From: Amycolatopsis pretoriensis
Lineage (GTDB): Bacteria; Actinomycetota; Actinomycetes; Mycobacteriales; Pseudonocardiaceae
Assembly: GCF_900107925.1 (NCBI RefSeq)
Contig: NZ_FNUJ01000005.1
Location: 62,001 to 126,000, forward strand
Length of the DNA stretch: 64,000 nucleotides
Direction of reading: 5' to 3'
The notes beneath the pieces are model-generated. The model saw nothing but the letters and a program-made list of their open reading frames with translations. It was not told the origin of the DNA and did no database searches. This document shows, piece after piece, positions 35,296-42,820 of this stretch. Within the stretch, counting starts at the first letter, position 1. Each line of letters starts with the position of its first letter. Made by a program: the position numbers and the translations under genes.

Positions 35296-36362
35296 CCGAG
35301 GGTCTCCTTGGTGGCGGCGTCGTAGGCGGCCGCGAGTTCGGGGTCGTCCGCCGCCAGGGCGTCGGCCAGTTCGGCGACCACGCGGCACTGCTTCACCGAC
35401 GCGTCGTCCTGCATCTTCCCGTCGATCATCACCGCGCCGGTGCCGTCGCCCATCTCGGCGATCACCCGGCGCGCCCAGGCCACATCGGACGGCGAAGGCG
35501 AGAACACCTTCTTCGCGATGTCGATCTGCACCGGGTGCAGGCTCCACGCGCCGACGCAGCCGAGCAGGAACGCGTTGCGGAACTGGTCCTCGCACGCGAC
35601 GACGTCGCGGATGTCCCCGAACGGCCCGTAGTACGGCAGGATCCCGTGCATCGCGCAGGCGTCCACCATCCGCGCGACCGTGTAGTGCCAGAGGTCCTGC
35701 TGGTAGGTCGTCCGGCCTTCGGTGAGGTCGTCGCCGGTCGGGTCGGTGCGCACGAGGTAGCCGGGGTGGCCGCCGCCGACGCGGGTCGTCTTCATCCGGC
35801 GGCTCGCGGCCAGGTCGGCCGGGCCGAGGGAGATGCCCTGCATGCGCGGGCTCGCGCCGGCGATCTCCTCCACATTGGCCACTCCGCTGGCCGTCTCGAG
35901 GATCGCGTGCACCAGCAACGGCTTCGTCAGGCCGGCCCGCGCTTCGAGCTGGGCCAGCAGCCGGTCGACGTAGTGGATGTCCTGGGCGCCCTCGACCTTC
36001 GGCACCATGATCACGTCGAGCTTGTCGCCGATCTCGGTGACCAGCGTGACCAGGTCGTCGAGGACCCATGGCGAGTCGAGGCTGTTGACGCGCGTCCACA
36101 GCTGCGTCTTCCCGAAGTCGGTGGCCTTCGCGATCGAGACGAGCCCGGCGCGCGCGGCCTCCTTCCGGTCGGCGCGCACGGCGTCCTCGAGGTTGCCGAG
36201 GAGGACGTCCACCTTCTTCGCGATGTCCGGCACCTTCGCGGCCATCTTCTCGTTGCCCGGGTCGAAGAAGTGGATCATCCGGGACGGGGTCACCGGGATC
36301 TCCCGCACGGGAGCGGGCGCGCCCAGGGCGAGCGGGGCGAAGAAGTCCTTCGGGGAGCGCAT
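35292..36362 (-). CDS. Malyl-CoA/beta-methylmalyl-CoA lyase-like protein (HpcH/HpaI family)
   Basis: This 356-residue CitE-superfamily protein is longer than its neighbour. It has LGNLEDAVRADRKEAARAG, LWTRVNSLDSPW, VPKVEGAQDIHYVD and ILETASGVANVEEIA, with a C-terminal lid region (WSLHPVQIDIAKKVF). This form resembles malyl-CoA and beta-methylmalyl-CoA lyases that give glyoxylate plus acetyl- or propionyl-CoA. Two different CitE-type lyases in one unit suggest heteromeric or sequential action on a dicarboxylic acyl-CoA. A TetR-like operator lies just upstream of the start. Confidence 0.85.
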   Translation of the reverse strand: MRSPKDFFAPLALGAPAPVREIPVTPSRMIHFFDPGNEKMAAKVPDIAKKVDVLLGNLEDAVRADRKEAARAGLVSIAKATDFGKTQLWTRVNSLDSPWVLDDLVTLVTEIGDKLDVIMVPKVEGAQDIHYVDRLLAQLEARAGLTKPLLVHAILETASGVANVEEIAGASPRMQGISLGPADLAASRRMKTTRVGGGHPGYLVRTDPTGDDLTEGRTTYQQDLWHYTVARMVDACAMHGILPYYGPFGDIRDVVACEDQFRNAFLLGCVGAWSLHPVQIDIAKKVFSPSPSDVAWARRVIAEMGDGTGAVMIDGKMQDDASVKQCRVVAELADALAADDPELAAAYDAATKETLG

Positions 36363-36784
36363 CGGTCCTCCACGGCGGCGACTAAGTGACTGATCGGTAA
36401 CTTTAGTCGCGGGGCCGCGTCACCGCTGCGGCGCAAGTCACCGCCATGTGGGTGACGACGGACAACCGCAGCTCAGCGGCCCGCGTCAACTGTGGATCCT
36501 CCCGGTATTGCGCCGAACGGGCTAGTCGGAGCAGGTTTGGCGATTTCTCCCCCGGGTAGTCGGTCGGAACCGTTCCGTAGTGCCACTCACCTCGCGATCA
36601 CTCGGTTGGCCGCACCGTTCGACCGAAGTCGGATGACCGCCTACCGACCGGTCATCGACCGCTGGGCGCCGCCGATCGCAGCCACTCGCACTACCCGGCG
36701 ACGCCGCGCCGCCGCGCTGTTAGACAGGTTGGGTGCCGGTTTCCCCCGGTCACGAAGCGGTGCAGGTTAGAAGGAGGCGGACTC
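36363..36784. other. 422-bp divergent intergenic region
   Basis: Spacer between the lyase pair (minus) and the hypothetical gene at 36785 (plus). It holds the operator at 36386-36401 and an inverted repeat GTCACC-N8-GGTGAC at 36437-36456. AAGGAGG at 36771-36777 is the ribosome-binding site of the next gene. I see no convincing gene or RNA. Confidence 0.6.
36386..36401. promoter_or_regulatory. TetR-like operator upstream of the lyase genes
   Basis: GTGACTGATCGGTAAC is an imperfect 16-bp palindrome around GATC (12 of 16 positions symmetric). It is flanked by a wider inverted repeat GACTAA (36380-36385) / TTAGTC (36403-36408). It resembles TetR-family boxes of acyl-CoA-responsive regulators and starts 24 bp upstream of the lyase ATG. 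Confidence 0.5.
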
Positions 36785-37435
36785 GTGGCGGCTACACCTC
36801 AGAACACCGAGCGCTCGACGGTCGCCGGTGGCGCGAAGCGCAGCCGGTCGATGCCGAGCCGCGTGGTGCCGCCGATCGAGCTCCCCGCGAGCGTCGACGA
36901 GCTCGCCCGCGCCGCCGCGGCCCAGCTGGGCTGGAACGGCGTCGTCCTTCCCGAGATCACGATCCTGGGCCGCAAGGTCTGCGTGGTCGCCAAGCTCCGC
37001 ACCGACGTGCACGCCGAGCGCATCGCGATGGGTGCCGGCCCGGTGGCCGACCGCGCCACCGTCGACACCTGGACCTGGCCGGAGCTGGCCGGAACCGCCC
37101 CCGCCCCGGCCGCCGAGATCGTCGGCGTCCTGGCCGTCGCGCGCCACTGGCGCACCGCGATGGCCTCCGCGGTTCCGTTCGCCCGCTACGGCGAGGCCGC
37201 GATGGTGCTCCCGTCGCCGGCGATCCTCACCGAGGACTACGTCGGCAACTGCCTCCCACGGGCCCGCGCGTACGGCCTCGCGGTCGTGACGGCCGACCCG
37301 AACGCTGTCGTCGACCTCGACCTCGAGGGCCGCACCGAGCGCGTGCTGCTGGCCGAGGACCCGGTCTCCCGCCTGGTCAACGAGCTGGTCTACGACCACC
37401 TGCTCCGGACCGCAGAGGCGCCCGCTTCACACTAG
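36785..37435 (+). CDS. Conserved hypothetical protein, soluble
   Basis: This 216-residue protein has a Ser/Arg-rich disordered N-terminus (about 1-30), then an alpha/beta region with strands such as VVLPEITILGRKVCVVAKL, AAEIVGVLAVARHWR and ARAYGLAVVTADPNAVVDLDL. I recognise no catalytic motif, signal peptide or TM helix. The ribosome-binding site AAGGAGG precedes GTG 36785. It lies 10 bp upstream of the reductase gene at 37446 and may be co-transcribed with it. The function is unknown. Confidence 0.75.
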   Translation: MAATPQNTERSTVAGGAKRSRSMPSRVVPPIELPASVDELARAAAAQLGWNGVVLPEITILGRKVCVVAKLRTDVHAERIAMGAGPVADRATVDTWTWPELAGTAPAPAAEIVGVLAVARHWRTAMASAVPFARYGEAAMVLPSPAILTEDYVGNCLPRARAYGLAVVTADPNAVVDLDLEGRTERVLLAEDPVSRLVNELVYDHLLRTAEAPASH

Positions 37436-37445
37436 GGTCGGCTCC

Positions 37446-38096
37446 ATGCGAGTCGTCATTGCAGGTGGACACGGTCAGATCGCGCTGCGGCTGGAGCGGC
37501 TGCTCGCCGCGCGCGGGGACGAAGGGGTCGGGATCATCCGGAATCCCGCCCACGCGGCGGACCTCGAGGCGGCCGGCGCCCAAGCCGTCGTGCTCGACCT
37601 CGAAAATTCCGATGTGGACGCCGTCGCCGAAGTCCTGAAAGGTGCCGACGCTGCGGTGTTCTCCGCCGGCGCGGGCCCGGGCAGCGGCACCGCCCGCAAG
37701 GACACTGTGGACCGTGGCGCGGCGGCGTTGTTCGCCGAAGCGGCCGAGCGGGCCGGAGTCCGGCGGCACATCCAGGTCGGCTCGATCGGTGCCGACAACC
37801 CGGAAAACCCCGACGTCACCGAGGAATTCCGGCACTACCTGCGCGCCAAGCGCGCGGCGGAGGACGACCTCAAGGCCCGCGACCTCGACTGGACGATCCT
37901 CCGGCCCGGATCGCTGACCGACGACCCCGGCACCGGCCTGGTCCTGCTGGCCGAGCAGACCGGCCGCGGCCCGATCCCGCGTGACGACGTCGCCGCGGTG
38001 CTCGTGGCCCTGCTCGACACGCCCTCGTCGGTCCGCCGCACCCTGACGCTGATCTCGGGCGAGGTCGCCATCGGCGAAGCGGTCTCCGCGCTGTGA
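37446..38096 (+). CDS. NAD(P)-binding protein, atypical SDR (NmrA/YwnB-like)
   Basis: This 216-residue Rossmann-fold protein has the cofactor motif VVIAGGHGQIALRL at its N-terminus, an AVFSAGAG strand and LDWTILRPGSLTD, typical of atypical SDRs that bind NAD(P) and act as reductases or redox sensors. A classical YxxxK pair is replaced by HYLRAKRAAED. The 3' end overlaps the PRPP-synthetase gene by 4 bp. The motif TCCGATGTGGAC lies at 37608-37619. The physiological substrate is unknown. Confidence 0.85.
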   Translation: MRVVIAGGHGQIALRLERLLAARGDEGVGIIRNPAHAADLEAAGAQAVVLDLENSDVDAVAEVLKGADAAVFSAGAGPGSGTARKDTVDRGAAALFAEAAERAGVRRHIQVGSIGADNPENPDVTEEFRHYLRAKRAAEDDLKARDLDWTILRPGSLTDDPGTGLVLLAEQTGRGPIPRDDVAAVLVALLDTPSSVRRTLTLISGEVAIGEAVSAL

Positions 38097-39043
38097 TCTC
38101 TGAAGCGTCGAGAGAGATCGCTGTCTTCAGCGGCAGCGCGCACCCCGAATTGGCCGAAGAGATCTGCGCCCACCTCGGCGTCCCGCTGCAGCCGGCCGAG
38201 GTCCGGCGGTTCGCGAACGACTGCCTCGAGGTCCAGCTGCAGGCGAACTGCCGCGAGCGGGACGTCTTCATCATCCAGCCGCTGGTCAAGCCGGTGCAGG
38301 AGCACCTCGTCGAGCTGCTGCTGATGCTCGACGCGGCGCGCGGGGCGTCGGCGTCGCGGATCACCGCCGTGATGCCGCACTACTCGTACGCGCGCTCGGA
38401 CAAGAAGGACGCGCCGCGCATCTCCATCGGCGGCCGCCTGGTCGCCGACCTGCTGACCACGGCGGGCGCGAACCGCGTCCTCGCGATGACGCTGCACTCG
38501 CCGCAGGTCCACGGCTTCTTCAGCGTGCCGGTCGACCACCTGCACGCGTTGCAGGAGCTGGCCAAGCACTTCCGCCAGTACGACCTCTCGCGCACCACAG
38601 TCGTCTCACCCGACCTGGGCAACGCGAAGGAGGCGTCGCACTTTGCGCGGCTCCTCGGCGTCCAGGTCGCGGCCGGCGCGAAGGAGCGTTTCCCGGACGA
38701 CCGCGTCCAGATCAGCTCGGTGATCGGCGAGATCACCGGCCGGGACGTGATCGTGCTCGACGACGAGATCGCCAAGGGCAGCACGGTCATCGAGCTGCTC
38801 GACAAGCTGGCGGAGCTGGAGCCGCGCTCGATCCGGGTCGCGTGCACGCACGGCCTGTTCGCGGCGAAGGCGATCGAGCGCATCGGCAGCCGGCCGGAGG
38901 TGCTGGAGATCGTCTGCACCAACACGGTCCCGGTGCCCGAGGAAGAGCGCACCGAGAAGCTGAAGATCCTGTCGATCGCGCCGGCGATGGCCGAGGCGAT
39001 CCGCCGGATCCACAACGGCGAATCGGTGTCGGCGCTCTTCTAG
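38093..39043 (+). CDS. Ribose-phosphate pyrophosphokinase, divergent
   Basis: This 316-residue PRPP synthetase transfers pyrophosphate from ATP to ribose-5-phosphate. The family start (IAVFSGSAHPELAEEICAHLG), catalytic flexible loop YARSDKKDAPRISIGGRLVADLL and His in TLHSPQVHGFF are present. The ribose-5-phosphate loop, usually DDxxDTGGT, reads DDEIAKGST, so the second Asp and the Gly pair are altered. This may be a second paralogue with changed regulation or activity. GTG 38093 overlaps the reductase stop (GTGA). The 3' end overlaps the convergent oxidase by 4 bp. Confidence 0.88.
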   Translation: MISEASREIAVFSGSAHPELAEEICAHLGVPLQPAEVRRFANDCLEVQLQANCRERDVFIIQPLVKPVQEHLVELLLMLDAARGASASRITAVMPHYSYARSDKKDAPRISIGGRLVADLLTTAGANRVLAMTLHSPQVHGFFSVPVDHLHALQELAKHFRQYDLSRTTVVSPDLGNAKEASHFARLLGVQVAAGAKERFPDDRVQISSVIGEITGRDVIVLDDEIAKGSTVIELLDKLAELEPRSIRVACTHGLFAAKAIERIGSRPEVLEIVCTNTVPVPEEERTEKLKILSIAPAMAEAIRRIHNGESVSALF

Positions 39044-40335
39044 GCCGGCCCGAGCACCCGGTCCAGGTAGGTGTTCGTGAAGACGCCGTTCGGGTCGGTT
39101 TCCTTGCGCACGCGCAGGAAGTCGTCGAAGTGCGGATAGCGGGAGCGGAGGACGCCGGCGTCGAGGTCGTGCATCTTGCCCCAGTGCGGGCGGCCGCCGA
39201 CCGCGCCGGCGATCTTCTCGAACGCGCTGAAGTACTCGCGGTACGGCATGCCGGTGAACTGGTGGATCGCGATGTAGGCGGAGTCGCGGCCCTGCGCGGT
39301 CGACAGCCAGATGTCGTCGGCCGCGGCGACGCGCACCTCGACCGGGAACATCACCGGGTCCTTCAGCGTCGGCACTACCGCCCGTAGTTCGGCGAGCACG
39401 TCGAGCACTGATTCACGTGGAACAGCGTACTCCGTTTCGGTGAAACGGACGTTGCGCGCGGTGACGAACACGCGGTGGGAGAGGTCGCTGTACTCGCGGG
39501 CGGAGAGGACGTTCGACGCGAAGCTGCCGAGCGACGGCACGAGCCGCGGCATCAGCCGGCCGGTCCGGCAGAGTCCGCCAAACGCGACGTTCTCCATGAT
39601 CTGGTAGTCGACGAACTCGCGGACCTTGCTCAGCGGCTCGGCCGTCTCGCACCGGTTGTTGCGCTTGACCAGGGCGTTCTTGCCGTAGGGGAACCAGTAG
39701 AACTCGAAGTGCTCGTTCTGGTCGGCGAAGTCGTGGAAGCCCTCGAGGACCTGCTCCAGCGGCTCCGGCCGTTCTTGCGCGCGCAGGTAGAAGGACTTCT
39801 CACACCGCAGGGTCACGGTGGTGATCACGCCGAGCGCGCCGAGCCCGACGCGGGCGGCGGAGAAGAGGTCGGGCTTCTCGTCGGCCGAACAGGTGACGAC
39901 CGAGCCGTCGGCCAGGACGAGTTCGAGCGCGGCGATCTGCGTGGCGATACCGCCGAGGCGTGCGCCGGTGCCGTGGGTACCGGTGGAAATCGCGCCGGCG
40001 ATGGTTTGCGCGTCGATGTCCCCGAGGTTGGTCATGGCCAGCCCGAGCGCGTCGAGTTCGGCGTTGAGCTGCTTGATCGTCGTGCCCGAGCGGACGGTGA
40101 CGTGCCCGGTTTCCAGGTCGACGCGCTCGATGCCGGTCCAGTGGCGCAGGTCGAGGGCATCGGAGTCGGCGACGGCGATCGCGGTGAACGAGTGCCCGCT
40201 GCCCCAGGGCCGCACGGTCCGGCCGGCCGCGGCGACACCGGCGACGGCCGCCGCGATTTCGGCCGCGCTGCGCGGCTGGTGAACGTGCTGCGGCGAGGCG
40301 GACGCCGTGCCCGCCCAGTTGGTCCACCGGGTCAT
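39040..40335 (-). CDS. FAD-linked aldonolactone oxidase (L-gulono/D-arabinono-1,4-lactone oxidase family)
   Basis: This 431-residue flavoprotein has an N-terminal FAD_binding_4 domain (VRPWGSGHSFTAIAVADS; GDIDAQTIAGAISTGTHGTG) and a C-terminal ALO domain with the HWGK motif (GGRPHWGKMHD). Members oxidise sugar lactones or polyols such as xylitol. ATG 40335 is taken because the product then starts right before the FAD domain; the frame extends to 40560 without support. It is divergent from a PLP enzyme gene at 40421 and the two may share control. Confidence 0.88.
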   Translation of the reverse strand: MTRWTNWAGTASASPQHVHQPRSAAEIAAAVAGVAAAGRTVRPWGSGHSFTAIAVADSDALDLRHWTGIERVDLETGHVTVRSGTTIKQLNAELDALGLAMTNLGDIDAQTIAGAISTGTHGTGARLGGIATQIAALELVLADGSVVTCSADEKPDLFSAARVGLGALGVITTVTLRCEKSFYLRAQERPEPLEQVLEGFHDFADQNEHFEFYWFPYGKNALVKRNNRCETAEPLSKVREFVDYQIMENVAFGGLCRTGRLMPRLVPSLGSFASNVLSAREYSDLSHRVFVTARNVRFTETEYAVPRESVLDVLAELRAVVPTLKDPVMFPVEVRVAAADDIWLSTAQGRDSAYIAIHQFTGMPYREYFSAFEKIAGAVGGRPHWGKMHDLDAGVLRSRYPHFDDFLRVRKETDPNGVFTNTYLDRVLGPA

Positions 40336-40407
40336 GCGCGCCCCCTCCATCGGTCGAATGTCCGAGACAGTATGTGAACAGTATTCGCGTTTCAAGCTTT
40401 GTTGTCG

Positions 40408-40413
40408 TACTTT
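40408..40413 (+). promoter_or_regulatory. -10 element TACTTT for a leaderless transcript
   Basis: TACTTT ends 7 nt before the GTG at 40421, the spacing expected when transcription begins at the start codon. No ribosome-binding site is visible. The -35 region (near 40384) is weak. Confidence 0.45.
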
Positions 40414-40420
40414 AGACCTC

Positions 40421-41605
40421 GTGACCAGTGCGACGGTGTACGACTTGGCGACCAAGGACCTCGATCCACCCTTGGCCGTGGTCGACTTGGCGGCGTTCGA
40501 CGCGAACGCCGACGACCTCCGCCGCCGCGCGGCGGGCAAGCCGATCCGAGTGGTCAGCAAGTCCGTCCGCTGCCGGACGTTGCTGGAGCGCGTGCTCGCG
40601 ATGCCGGGTTTCGAAGGGCTGATGTGCTACTCGCTGGCGGAAGCGATCTGGCACGCGGAGCTGGGCACGACCGATGACATCGTCGTCGCCTACCCGACGG
40701 CGGACCACGAAGCCCTGCGCCGCCTGGCCGCGTCGGAGAAGGCCCGAGCGGCGATCACGATCATGGTGGACTCGCCGGCGCACCTGGACCTGGTCGACGC
40801 GGCCCTCGGCCACGGTCACCCGGAGATCCGGGTCTGCCTGGAGCTGGACGCGTCGTGGCGCCCGCTCCCGGGAGTCCACGTCGGCACCCGGCGGTCCCCG
40901 ATCTTCACGCCGAAGCAGGCATCGACGTTCGCCCAGCACGTGCTGGCCCGCCCGGGCTTCCGCCTGGTGGGCGTGATGGCGTACGAAGGCCAGATCGCCG
41001 GCCTCGGCGACGCGGCGGGCGCGCGCCTGAACCAGCTGGTGATCGGCTGGATGCAGCGTCGGTCGGCGGCGGAGCTGAACAGCCGTCGCGGCGAAGCGGT
41101 CCGCGCGGTCCAGGCGGTGACGTCCCTGGAGTTCGTGAACGGCGGAGGCACGGGAAGCATCGAGTCCACGGGCGCGGACGCGGTGGTCACGGAGATCGCG
41201 GCGGGCTCGGGCCTGATCGGCCCAACGCTGTTCGACGGGTATTCCCGCTTCACCCCCCGCCCGGCGGCGTTGTTCGCCTTGCCGGTGGTCCGCCGCCCCA
41301 CGCGCAAAATCGCCACGCTGTTCTCGGGCGGCTACATCGCTTCGGGGCCGGCGGGTGCATCGCGAGTCCCGCAGCCGTACTTGCCGACGGGCTTGAAGCT
41401 GTTGGGCTTCGAGGGAGCGGGCGAAGTCCAGACGCCGGTGACAGGCCGAGCGGCGCGAACCTTGAAACTGGGCGACCGGGTGTGGCTGCGGCACGCGAAG
41501 GCGGGCGAGCTGGCGGAGCGGTTCACGCACTACCACTTGGTGATGGGCGATCGGGTGGAGCGGATGGTCCCGACGTATCGGGGTGAGCACCAGAACTTCG
41601 GCTGA
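40421..41605 (+). CDS. PLP-dependent amino acid deaminase/aldolase (D-threonine aldolase-like)
   Basis: This 394-residue fold-type III PLP protein resembles alanine racemase N-domains and D-threonine aldolase or D-serine dehydratase. The PLP Lys is probably Lys47 in IRVVSKSVRCR. EFVNGGGTGSIES is the phosphate-binding region, and the C-terminal HYHLVMGDRVERMVPTYRGEH carries possible metal-binding His residues. GTG 40421 appears leaderless. This gene divergent from an ALO-type oxidase is an arrangement I associate with related actinobacteria. The substrate is not known. Confidence 0.82.
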   Translation: MTSATVYDLATKDLDPPLAVVDLAAFDANADDLRRRAAGKPIRVVSKSVRCRTLLERVLAMPGFEGLMCYSLAEAIWHAELGTTDDIVVAYPTADHEALRRLAASEKARAAITIMVDSPAHLDLVDAALGHGHPEIRVCLELDASWRPLPGVHVGTRRSPIFTPKQASTFAQHVLARPGFRLVGVMAYEGQIAGLGDAAGARLNQLVIGWMQRRSAAELNSRRGEAVRAVQAVTSLEFVNGGGTGSIESTGADAVVTEIAAGSGLIGPTLFDGYSRFTPRPAALFALPVVRRPTRKIATLFSGGYIASGPAGASRVPQPYLPTGLKLLGFEGAGEVQTPVTGRAARTLKLGDRVWLRHAKAGELAERFTHYHLVMGDRVERMVPTYRGEHQNFG

Positions 41606-41648
41606 TCCTTCAGCCGTTGTGGCCTGGCGGCGGCCTTGCGGGTCGGTT

Positions 41649-41870
41649 GTTTCCCGGCTTGGCTGGCCGCTCGTTCTGCGGCCTGGCGGTAGTCTCGGCT
41701 GGCCGCTCGTTCCGCGGCCTAGCAGTCGCCTTGGCAGGCCGGTCGTTTCCCGGCTCGGCAGACCGCTCGTTCTGCGGCCGGGCGGGTCTTTCGTTTCCCG
41801 GCTCGGCAGACCGCGTTCCGCAGCCCAGCAGTCACCTCGGCGCGGCGGTAGTTTCCCGCCCCGGGCAGTC
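41649..41870. repeat. Degenerate tandem repeat with 12-bp-based units
   Basis: Successive units start at 41649, 41673, 41709, 41745, 41769, 41793, 41815 and 41851 with lengths 24, 36, 36, 24, 24, 22 and 36. Each begins GTTTCCCGGC or GTTC(T/C)GCGGC. Most lengths are multiples of 12. The block fills much of the 438-bp convergent intergenic region 41606-42043. Frames across it encode only repetitive Gly/Arg/Ser/Phe or Arg/Thr/Ser peptides with no recognisable family, so I treat it as non-coding. Confidence 0.8.
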
Positions 41871-42000
41871 GATCGCGCGCTCAGAGCCCAGTACCCATCC
41901 GCCCCCGCCGGCCGGGCCCACACGCAGCCCACCCTCCCCGGGGGAACCCCCACATCCAGTCTATCGGCGCCCACCGACAACCCGGCCCCGGAGACCCCAG

Positions 42001-42043
42001 TTGTCCACAGCTGTGCATACCTGTGGACAACTTCTGTGGACAG
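42001..42043. other. Cluster of three DnaA boxes
   Basis: TTGTCCACAG at 42001-42010 and CTGTGGACAA at 42021-42030 form a perfect inverted pair with a 10-bp spacer. A third copy, CTGTGGACAG, lies at 42034-42043. The core TTGTCCACA is the high-GC actinobacterial DnaA-box consensus. The cluster abuts the TetR stop codon in a convergent intergenic region; no dnaA or dnaN gene is present, so this is not oriC. A titration or regulatory role is possible. Confidence 0.65.
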
Positions 42044-42691
42044 CTACGACTGCTCCCCGAACCGCGCCGCCAAATACCCCTTCACCACATACTTCGCCTC
42101 GGCGACGATCTTCTCGTCCCCCCGAGGGTCCTTCCGGAAAGCCAGCTTCAGCAACGCGTCCGCCACCTCGTTGGCGATCCCGATCGCGAACCGCAGGTCC
42201 TCCACCGGCCGATCCACCTGCGTCGACACCAGGTCCGTCAGCGAATCCACGATCACCGCGTTGTTGTCGCGCGTCTCGTCGAGCAGCTGCCGGTCGATGA
42301 TGTCGCCGAAGTGGACCTTCGAAAACCCGGGTACCGAGCGGTGCATCTCCAGGTAGATGTCGAGGATCGAGTCCACGACGTCCCACCAGTGCTCCGGGCC
42401 CAGCTGCTTCAGGCGCTCGTTCACCGCGCCCACGAAGCGCTCCAAGTTCCTGGCCGTAAGCGCTTGCACGACCGCTCGCTTGTCCGGGAAGAACTGGTAC
42501 AGCGAACCGACCGCCACGCCCGCTCGTTTGGCGATCAGGGTTGTCGTCAGTGCGTCGTAGCCGAGTTCGTCGATCAGCGCCGCGCTCGCGTCGAGCATCT
42601 GCTCGACCCTCTTCGCACTGCGCTGCTGGACCGGCTGGCGGCGCAAGGGGGTGGCTTCTGCCGGCACCTTCGCGGCCTGGATGTCGGACAC
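42044..42691 (-). CDS. TetR-family transcriptional regulator
   Basis: This 215-residue repressor has an N-terminal helix-turn-helix (residues about 25-70; LIAKRAGVAVGSLYQFFPDKRAVVQ) and a C-terminal all-helical ligand domain with no recognised ligand signature. It is divergent from the beta-glucosidase/transporter pair, and the 88-130 bp between them contain a perfect 14-bp palindrome, so it probably controls those genes and itself. Its 3' end touches the DnaA-box cluster. Confidence 0.9.
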   Translation of the reverse strand: MSDIQAAKVPAEATPLRRQPVQQRSAKRVEQMLDASAALIDELGYDALTTTLIAKRAGVAVGSLYQFFPDKRAVVQALTARNLERFVGAVNERLKQLGPEHWWDVVDSILDIYLEMHRSVPGFSKVHFGDIIDRQLLDETRDNNAVIVDSLTDLVSTQVDRPVEDLRFAIGIANEVADALLKLAFRKDPRGDEKIVAEAKYVVKGYLAARFGEQS

Positions 42692-42783
42692 GGCGCTCCT
42701 CCTCGTCTGATCTGGGACTTTATCGTGCCGACGGGCTTCCCCACGGACGAGTGAAGACCTAGTATATGAGAACTTTTCATGTT

Positions 42784-42797
42784 CACCCGTACGGGTG
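42784..42797. promoter_or_regulatory. Operator-like palindrome CACCCGTACGGGTG
   Basis: A perfect 14-bp palindrome 23 bp before the chosen beta-glucosidase start, between it and the divergent TetR gene. An AT-rich TAGTAT at 42760-42765 just upstream could be the -10 element, placing the palindrome at the transcription start. Confidence 0.6.
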
Positions 42798-42820
42798 GCC
42801 TGACGAAGGGGTCAGCACCG

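Noticed and set aside
36492..36770. Small plus-strand gene in the intergenic region
   Set aside because: No ribosome-binding site, irregular composition and no recognisable features.
41649..41870. CRISPR array or small repetitive protein gene
   Set aside because: Units are contiguous without spacers, and both possible frames give repetitive peptides with no ribosome-binding site.
42001..42043. oriC
   Set aside because: Only three boxes, no dnaA, dnaN or other origin-flanking genes, and a position between a PLP enzyme and a TetR gene.
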